Assembly: GCA_963761975.1 (NCBI GenBank)
Contig: CAVXIR010000002.1
Location: 2,506,689 to 2,570,688 of the forward strand
Direction of reading: 5' to 3'
DNA: 64,000 bases
From: JAMQPK01 sp963761975
Lineage (GTDB): Bacteria; Acidobacteriota; Vicinamibacteria; Vicinamibacterales; JAMQPK01
The notes beneath the pieces were generated by a model, which saw nothing but the letters and a program-made list of their open reading frames with translations, made no database searches and was not told the DNA's origin. This document shows, piece after piece, positions 59,543 to 64,000 of this stretch. Both the position numbers and the translations under genes were made by a program. Numbering within the stretch: position 1 is the stretch's first letter; each line of letters begins with the position of its first letter.

Positions 59543-60066
59543 GATCCCTGCGCGTCTTCATCGTGGCGATGCTGCTGGGCTTCCCGCCTACATCGGCGCT
59601 TGCGCAGACCGAAGAGTCCCGCCCCTTCGCATGGGACGTAGTGCGCGCCGCCTTAATCGATCCGACTACGTATGCGCCGTCGCTGATTTCATACAAAGCG
59701 ATTCAGCAGGATTGGAAGACGTCGCAGGTCCTGTTTGCGAACGGGTGGGTCGAACAGAACCCTAGGTTCACTGTCAGCGGCAGGCCGAACGACGTGCCGG
59801 TCAGTTATGACGCAGGCACGAGGCGCATACGCCGCGCGGCGCTGACCGTCCTTCAGTACTCCGCCGCCAACAACGTCGGCACCCTCGTCGTTGAGCGCCT
59901 TCTCATTGCGCGGTATCCGCATCGCAGAACGCTGATTCGCACCCTGTCGTGGGTCGAGCGGATCGCGTTCGCCTCTGCGCTCACTTATCGCAACTCCGCC
60001 GACCATTTCCGGCAGGTTTCTAAGAACCGCCGTCTCGCACGCGAGTACGGTTACACCCGTCCGTAA
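59539..60066 (+). CDS. secreted hypothetical protein
   Basis: A 175-residue protein with a signal peptide (LRVFIVAMLLGFPPTSALAQ). The mature part has WDVVRAALIDPTTYAPSLIS and YKAIQQDWKTSQVLFANGWV, then two helical, Ala-rich segments (ALTVLQYSAANNVGTLVVER; LIRTLSWVERIAFASALTYR). Translationally coupled to the L,D-transpeptidase, so perhaps a cell-envelope partner. No family recognised. Confidence 0.75.
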   Translation: MRSLRVFIVAMLLGFPPTSALAQTEESRPFAWDVVRAALIDPTTYAPSLISYKAIQQDWKTSQVLFANGWVEQNPRFTVSGRPNDVPVSYDAGTRRIRRAALTVLQYSAANNVGTLVVERLLIARYPHRRTLIRTLSWVERIAFASALTYRNSADHFRQVSKNRRLAREYGYTRP

Positions 60067-60076
60067 GGAGAGGCAC

Positions 60077-60841
60077 ATGAAATACCAGGATCGCATAGAC
60101 GCCGGGCGCAACCTTGCAGCATGGCTTAGGACCTACATCGGACAACCGAAGGTAATCGTGCTGGCCCTGCCGCGGGGCGGTGTGCCGGTGGCGTACGAGA
60201 TTGCGCACGGGCTCCATTTGCCGCTCGACGTGTTCCTCGTCAGGAAAGTCGGTGTCCCGCTTCATCCCGAGCTAGCCATGGGCGCCATCGCAGAGGGAGG
60301 CGTTCCCGTGCTGAACCAGCACATCATCGACCAGGCGCGGATTCTCCCAAGCACCGTCGGCCAGGTCATCGCGCGGCAGCGGATGGAACTGAAGCGTGAT
60401 GAAAGGCGGTACCGCAGAGGGCGCGCGTTGAGGCCGCTAAAGGGATGGACCGTCATCCTGGTCGACGATGGACTGGCGACCGGCGCGACGATGGAAGCCG
60501 CGGTGCGCGCGCTGCGCGAACTGACCGACGGACGGATTATCGTGGCCGCGCCAGTCGGCGCTCCCGATACGTGCCAACGCCTGCGCCGCATTGCCGACGA
60601 CGTCGTGTGCCCGTTCATTCCGGACGTGTTCTCGGCTGTTGGCCTGTGGTACAGGCATTTCGATCAAACGAGCGACGAGGAGGTGCGGCGCCTGCTCGAC
60701 TTGGCGGCGGACCCGCTCGCGACTTGCCACACTCCATTCGCCTCGGCTCCACACACGCATCGAGCTAGGCATCAGAAAGCGATCGCCCAGACGGTGCGGC
60801 AATTTCCCCAATCACCGCGAAATATTCCCGCTGGGCATTAG
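60077..60841 (+). CDS. phosphoribosyltransferase-family protein
   Basis: A 254-residue protein with AAGGAGAGG upstream. VIVLALPRGGVPVAYEIAHG and LDVFLVRKVGVPLHPELAMG are the N-terminal part of this type I PRTase subfamily. The PRPP-binding loop is VILVDDGLATGATMEAAVRA. VVCPFIPDVFSAVGLWYRHF and FDQTSDEEVRRLL end the usual domain. The last 35 residues are unusual and are encoded by DNA that holds two operator-like palindromes. Actinobacterial homologues are dormancy-induced; the substrate is not known. Confidence 0.88.
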   Translation: MKYQDRIDAGRNLAAWLRTYIGQPKVIVLALPRGGVPVAYEIAHGLHLPLDVFLVRKVGVPLHPELAMGAIAEGGVPVLNQHIIDQARILPSTVGQVIARQRMELKRDERRYRRGRALRPLKGWTVILVDDGLATGATMEAAVRALRELTDGRIIVAAPVGAPDTCQRLRRIADDVVCPFIPDVFSAVGLWYRHFDQTSDEEVRRLLDLAADPLATCHTPFASAPHTHRARHQKAIAQTVRQFPQSPRNIPAGH

Positions 60842-60907
60842 GCCGGGCGCGGGTGATGTTCGCGATATTCGCCAGTTCGCCATAGGGGTGTGTGGTACAG
60901 CGCTTGC
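60798..60907 (+). promoter_or_regulatory. two operators and sigma-54-type promoter for 60933-61597
   Basis: GGCAATTTCCCC (60798-60809) and GCGAAATATTCCCGC (60817-60831) lie inside the 3' end of the PRTase frame. TGGTACAGCGCTTGC (60893-60907) has the -24/-12 pattern, 62 bases downstream. Predicted start is near 60919. Confidence 0.65.
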
Positions 60908-60932
60908 CTTGTGTCCGCTCGAGGAGATTTTT

Positions 60933-61151
60933 ATGCAACAGTCGGCCGTGGAAAAGTTCTGTGACTGGGTTCGCCTCATTCAATCGGAATACGTCGAGAT
61001 GCCCGGGCTGCATCTGTCGAAACGGCAGGCGCAGCGGTTATGGAACCTCGATGCGCGAAGCACCGACATGATCTTTGATGCGCTCGAAGCGTCCAACTTT
61101 CTGAGACGCATGCCGAACGACATGTACATCAGGGCCGACATCAGTTGTTGA
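60933..61151 (+). CDS. 72-residue protein, possibly a small helix-turn-helix
   Basis: ATG at 60933 after GAGGAG. The protein (VEKFCDWVRLIQSEYVEMPG; LSKRQAQRLWNLDARSTDMI; LEASNFLRRMPNDMYIR) is wholly helical. LTKxQAxRLW...D.....IL..L....FL is a pattern seen in small winged-helix-like proteins. It may be a DNA-binding or adaptor protein. First gene after a sigma-54-type promoter and ahead of a cytochrome. Confidence 0.72.
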   Translation: MQQSAVEKFCDWVRLIQSEYVEMPGLHLSKRQAQRLWNLDARSTDMIFDALEASNFLRRMPNDMYIRADISC

Positions 61152-61165
61152 TTACAGGGGAAACC

Positions 61166-61597
61166 ATGAAGACGGGTGTCCGAGCGACTATCTGCGCCGC
61201 TTTGCTCGCCTTGCTGGCAGTCTCGGTAGACAGCGCTGGCCAGAAGACCGGCCCTGTGACGCCGCCTCTTGTCATCGATTCCATGTACGGCCCTGATCTC
61301 TATCGCTCCTATTGTGCGACGTGCCACGGCCGCGATGGCAAGGGCAACGGGCCGGTGGCTGCGGCCTTGAAAGTGCCGCCGACTGATCTCACCGTGCTCG
61401 CCCGCCATCAGAACGGCCTCTTTCCGACACGCGAGGTCGAGATGACCATTCGCGGCGGCAGGACCGTCACGGGGCACGGACCTGACGACATGCCGGTGTG
61501 GGGTCCGATCTTTTACGCACTCGACCCGTCGGACGCGCGCGTGAAAGCGCGGATTGCGGCCCTCGTAGCCCACATCGCTTCGATCCAGCAGAAGTAG
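61166..61597 (+). CDS. monohaem c-type cytochrome, exported
   Basis: A 143-residue protein with signal peptide (TICAALLALLAVSVDSAGQ). The haem motif CATCHGRDGKGNGPVAAALK and the distal Met ligand in GPDDMPVWGPIF are typical of class I cytochrome c. The start at 61166 follows GGGGAAACC. It probably carries electrons in the periplasm. Convergent with the gene ending at 61599. Confidence 0.9.
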   Translation: MKTGVRATICAALLALLAVSVDSAGQKTGPVTPPLVIDSMYGPDLYRSYCATCHGRDGKGNGPVAAALKVPPTDLTVLARHQNGLFPTREVEMTIRGGRTVTGHGPDDMPVWGPIFYALDPSDARVKARIAALVAHIASIQQK

Positions 61598-61598
61598 G

Positions 61599-62114
61599 CT
61601 ACTTCTTCAGTGAGCGGCGGAGTGTCCGCAGGCGGCGCTTGTATCCAGGCGCGTCGCCGTAGGCGGCGAAATCCTCGTAGTACGGGTGTGCGTCGCGGGT
61701 GCGTTTGCCGTGCTTGATAGGACACCAGTACGTCTCGGTGCGGCCGGTGATCTCGCGTGCATAGGCAAACACGCCGTTTGCGTAGCCGCAATAGATGCAG
61801 TTCAGCTTCTCGATGCCGTTGAGGTAGGTCAGCTTGTGGCGGTCGACGACGATGTAGTCCCGGCGTTGCACTCTGCGGATGCCGAAGAGCGGAAAGCAGA
61901 TCCACTGGTAGAGCGACATCCACACGTCGAGCAGCGCAATGGGCACGATCATGGAATAGATGAGGGGTGCCGCAAGCACATTGAGCGGGCGGCTTTCGAG
62001 CAAATACGAAGGAATGCTTTGCTTGAGGCGCCTCTGCGCGCGTCGGAGATCGCGCTCGACCGCGCGCTCGATGTCCCCGAACTTGTCGAACAGCCGGTCC
62101 GCCTGCAGCGCCAT
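61599..62114 (-). CDS. membrane-associated hypothetical protein with CxxC motif
   Basis: The start at 62114 (MALQADRLFDKFGDIERAVE) lies 8 bases after the stop of the cytochrome-like gene. A hydrophobic segment (PLIYSMIVPIALLDVWMSLY, then QWICFPLFGI) is followed by RRVQRRDYIVVDRHKLTYLN, IEKLNCIYCGYANGVFAYAR (CxxC) and WCPIKHGKR. It could bind a metal or be redox-active. No function is known to me. Third gene of the universal stress protein operon. Confidence 0.75.
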   Translation of the reverse strand: MALQADRLFDKFGDIERAVERDLRRAQRRLKQSIPSYLLESRPLNVLAAPLIYSMIVPIALLDVWMSLYQWICFPLFGIRRVQRRDYIVVDRHKLTYLNGIEKLNCIYCGYANGVFAYAREITGRTETYWCPIKHGKRTRDAHPYYEDFAAYGDAPGYKRRLRTLRRSLKK

Positions 62115-62122
62115 GCGGCCTC

Positions 62123-62515
62123 TTACTTCGCGACGCGGCGCCGGGTCATATCGAGATGGCACCGCACGCAGCTTGCGGTCAGCGCAATATGCGCATTGCC
62201 GGCCGCTTCAAGATCCCGCTTCGCACTGGCCTCAATGAGATCCTGCAGCGCGCGCTGAAACGCATCGCTCTGGCGAAGGTATTCGGGCTCGATCAGTGCC
62301 GTTCCCCATGCCGGATCGCGCACGACCAGCGCCAACGCACGGCTCTCTCGATCGAGCACGGCCCAGTTGCTGGTGACGACGGCCCCAAGAATCGCCTGCG
62401 AGCGCTCCAGCTTCGCTCGCATGACGCGGCTGAGTTGGGGGCCCTGATCGGCGGACGCGCCGAGACTCAACGCGCCGATCGCGCACATGCCGATGAATAC
62501 GCGGAAGGTTCTCAT
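62123..62515 (-). CDS. exported haem-binding protein (cytochrome c-like, C-terminal CxxCH)
   Basis: The start at 62515 gives signal peptide FRVFIGMCAIGALSLGASAD. A four-helix-type sequence (LSRVMRAKLERSQAILGAVV; RALQDLIEASAKRDLEAAGN) is followed by a single CVRCHLDM near the C-terminus. Position and fold resemble class II (cytochrome c'-like) proteins, which can bind gases such as NO. Its ATG overlaps the stop of the universal stress protein gene. Confidence 0.82.
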   Translation of the reverse strand: MRTFRVFIGMCAIGALSLGASADQGPQLSRVMRAKLERSQAILGAVVTSNWAVLDRESRALALVVRDPAWGTALIEPEYLRQSDAFQRALQDLIEASAKRDLEAAGNAHIALTASCVRCHLDMTRRRVAK

Positions 62516-63446
62516 TTGCGCCTCCTGACGACGCGCCGCATCCACGCGGTGTCGCTGGGCAGTGCGAGGATCGGAGTATTGGCTTGCACAGCACCTGGTA
62601 GCTGATCGAGCCTTGCCTCGGCCCCCACAGTCCCTGTCCGCGCCGCCGCGTCATGACCACCAGGCCCACGTGCTTACTCGAGGCGACCTTCGCGATTTCA
62701 TCTGCAGGTTTGCCGGATTCGACGCGTACGGCGATGGCCACATCTTTCAGCTCGTCCTGGAGCCGTGTGAGCCGGGCGGTGGCCAGCCGCTGTTGTTGAA
62801 GGTCCCGACGGTCCGCGTCGACTTCCAGCCACGGCGGATTCGAGATTGGCTCTAACACGTGAACGAGCTCGAGCTGGGTGCCCAGTTCGCGTGCCACGAC
62901 GGCGGCGGCAAGCGCGTCTGCGCGAGCGCGGACGCCCAGGTCGACAGGCGCAATCACCATCTTCCCGGGCCAGTCTTTCGCCGGGCCGCGGGCGCGCCCC
63001 ACGACTGGCGGCGTTGCGAGAACGGGCAGGTGAGAGCGCCGGAGTATGCGATGTGTCGTCGAGCCCAGCATCAGTTTGTTCGTGCCAGTCCGTCCATGCG
63101 CACCCATTACGATGACATCGCACTTCAGGCGTTCGGCCGTCCACGCGATCTCCTCGTGTGGCCGGCCAACCGCCACGTCGAGCGTGACGTTCTCGATGCG
63201 GAGTCCGTACGGAGCGATGGTCTTCTCGACCACGCGTCGAAGCTCTTTGCGTCCCTTATCGATGAGTGCTTTCTCGTCGTAGGCGACGGCGGCCGCGGCC
63301 ACGAGCATGGGATCTTCGACGAAGATCACGACCAGGTGCCCCTTGCTGCGCGAGGCCAGCAGTGCGGCGTAGGCGAGCGCCTGACGTGAGTGGTCGGAAA
63401 AGTCGAGGGGGCAGAGAACCGTTTTGAAGAGAGTGGTGTCAGCCAT
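62512..63446 (-). CDS. tandem universal stress protein (two Usp domains)
   Basis: The start at 63446 (MADTTLFKTVLCPLDFSDHS). Domain 1 has the ATP loop VIVMGAHGRTGTNKLMLGST. Domain 2 starts KMVIAPVDLGVRARADALAA and has LVVMTRRRGQGLWGPRQGSI, in which the second glycine loop is degenerate. After VLCKPIL a one-base shift near 62580 gives the natural end LALPSDTAWMRRVVRRRK and a stop at 62512. It leads an operon with a cytochrome-like gene and a CxxC protein. Confidence 0.88.
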
Positions 63447-63463
63447 AGCTGCTCTTGCGTAGT

Positions 63464-63563
63464 GCAAGCCGCACGCCGCCGAAAAGGTCGGCAATTCGCG
63501 GGAAACGCATAAGAATGGTCGAGGCCGGCTGCGAATTTTTCGTGAGCGCGGGAAATTTTCCCC
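63464..63563 (-). promoter_or_regulatory. sigma-54-type promoter and operator for the tandem universal stress protein operon
   Basis: On the minus strand CGGCGTGCGGCTTGC (63478 to 63464) has GG-N10-GC. The full palindrome GGGAAATTTTCCCC (63550-63563) lies 72 bases upstream and ends directly before the ATG of the P-type ATPase gene. Confidence 0.6.
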
Positions 63564-64000
63564 ATGATTCAATGGCATAGCTCTTCTGTTGGCGACGTGC
63601 TGCAACATTTATCGACCAGTCGTGCCGGTTTGGAGGACGCAGCCGCCCAGCGCGTGCTCGAGCGCGTTGGTCCCAATCGGCTCGAACCGCCGCGGTCGAC
63701 CTCGGCCCTTCGCATCCTCGCCGATCAATTCAAGAGCGTCGTCGTGTACCTGTTGATCGCGGCGGTCGGCATCTCGTTCATGCTTGGCGATCGAATCGAG
63801 TCGATCGCGATTGCGGCCGTACTGGCCATCAACACGATCATCGGTTTCGCGACCGAGCTACGAGCCCGGCGCGCGATGGACGCGCTCCTTCAATTCGACG
63901 TCTCGAAAGCGACGGTCATTCGGTCGGGCCAGCTCCGGACTGTCGATGCGGCGACGATCGTGCCAGGCGACATCCTCCAGCTCGACCTCGGGCGTCGCAT
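63564..64000 (+). CDS. cation-transporting P-type ATPase, N-terminal part (runs off the window)
   Basis: Open from ATG at 63564 to the last base. MIQWHSSSVGDVLQHLSTSR is the N-terminal cation_ATPase_N domain. LADQFKSVVVYLLIAAVGIS and IAAVLAINTIIGFATELRAR are TM1 and TM2 of P2-type pumps, and IVPGDILQLDLG begins the actuator domain. The phosphorylation and ATP-binding domains lie beyond the window. Ion specificity (Ca2+, Na+/K+ or other) cannot be read from this part. Confidence 0.88.
   Translation, partial: MIQWHSSSVGDVLQHLSTSRAGLEDAAAQRVLERVGPNRLEPPRSTSALRILADQFKSVVVYLLIAAVGISFMLGDRIESIAIAAVLAINTIIGFATELRARRAMDALLQFDVSKATVIRSGQLRTVDAATIVPGDILQLDLGRR

Overview
The window is about 60% G+C, densely coded on both strands, and looks like a Gram-negative soil or environmental bacterium. 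It carries an RND efflux pump, a TonB-dependent receptor with a TonB protein, an MlaF-like ABC ATPase, a YcbB-type L,D-transpeptidase, many PAS kinases and NtrC-type sigma-54 activators. The glycine-rich TonB protein, the small secreted 'GCV...GHKVEVTG' proteins and the mix of families suggest Acidobacteriota (Vicinamibacteria-like). That placement is inference; there is no rRNA or other marker gene to prove it.

Positions 1-31,000 are mostly accessory and eroded. The window opens inside an RND pump gene. It then passes small secreted or outer-membrane proteins of unknown function and a 5'-truncated TonB-dependent receptor. A stress block follows: frameshifted HPII-type catalase, a CsbD/glycine-zipper protein, a YciF-type ferritin-like protein, a MEDS-domain protein, and a receiver / PAS kinase / LuxR-type regulator cluster. 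Two insertion sequences are present: an IS21-family element inside a pyridoxamine-oxidase-like gene, flanked by an unusual 68-bp direct duplication, and an IS256/Mutator element. Relics are scattered among them: two ATP-dependent DNA ligase fragments, a ComEC-like metallo-beta-lactamase fragment, IS481-type transposase fragments, a Zn-alcohol dehydrogenase tail and a Crp/Fnr fragment. A 923-residue PAS hybrid kinase (31,250-34,021) closes this half.

Positions 34,400-64,000 look like one coherent island. Genes include three universal stress proteins, a GNAT/ADP-forming acyl-CoA synthetase, three SRPBCC-type genes in tandem, OsmC, a Zn-alcohol dehydrogenase, a dihydroorotate-dehydrogenase-like enzyme, a VIT-type transporter, a DUF4956 protein, an MlaF-like ATPase, a HAD phosphatase fused to a HerA-like ATPase, an L,D-transpeptidase, a phosphoribosyltransferase, c-type cytochromes and a cation P-type ATPase. 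In the middle sit a PAS histidine kinase and two response regulators, one a full NtrC-type sigma-54 activator.

Most transcription units in this half start with a recognisable sigma-54 -24/-12 element (GG-N10-GC, often TGGCAC-N5-TTGC). About 40-80 bp upstream of it lies a near-palindrome of the form GGGAAA(T/A)TTTCCCC. Several such operators lie between divergent promoters. I propose a sigma-54-dependent stress or dormancy-like regulon run by the kinase/NtrC pair it contains; I do not know it as a described system.

Many genes between about 42 and 58 kb are split by single-base shifts while their neighbours are intact. Indel errors in the assembly are a serious alternative to genuine decay there. 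Coordinates of frameshifted genes span the whole recognisable gene.
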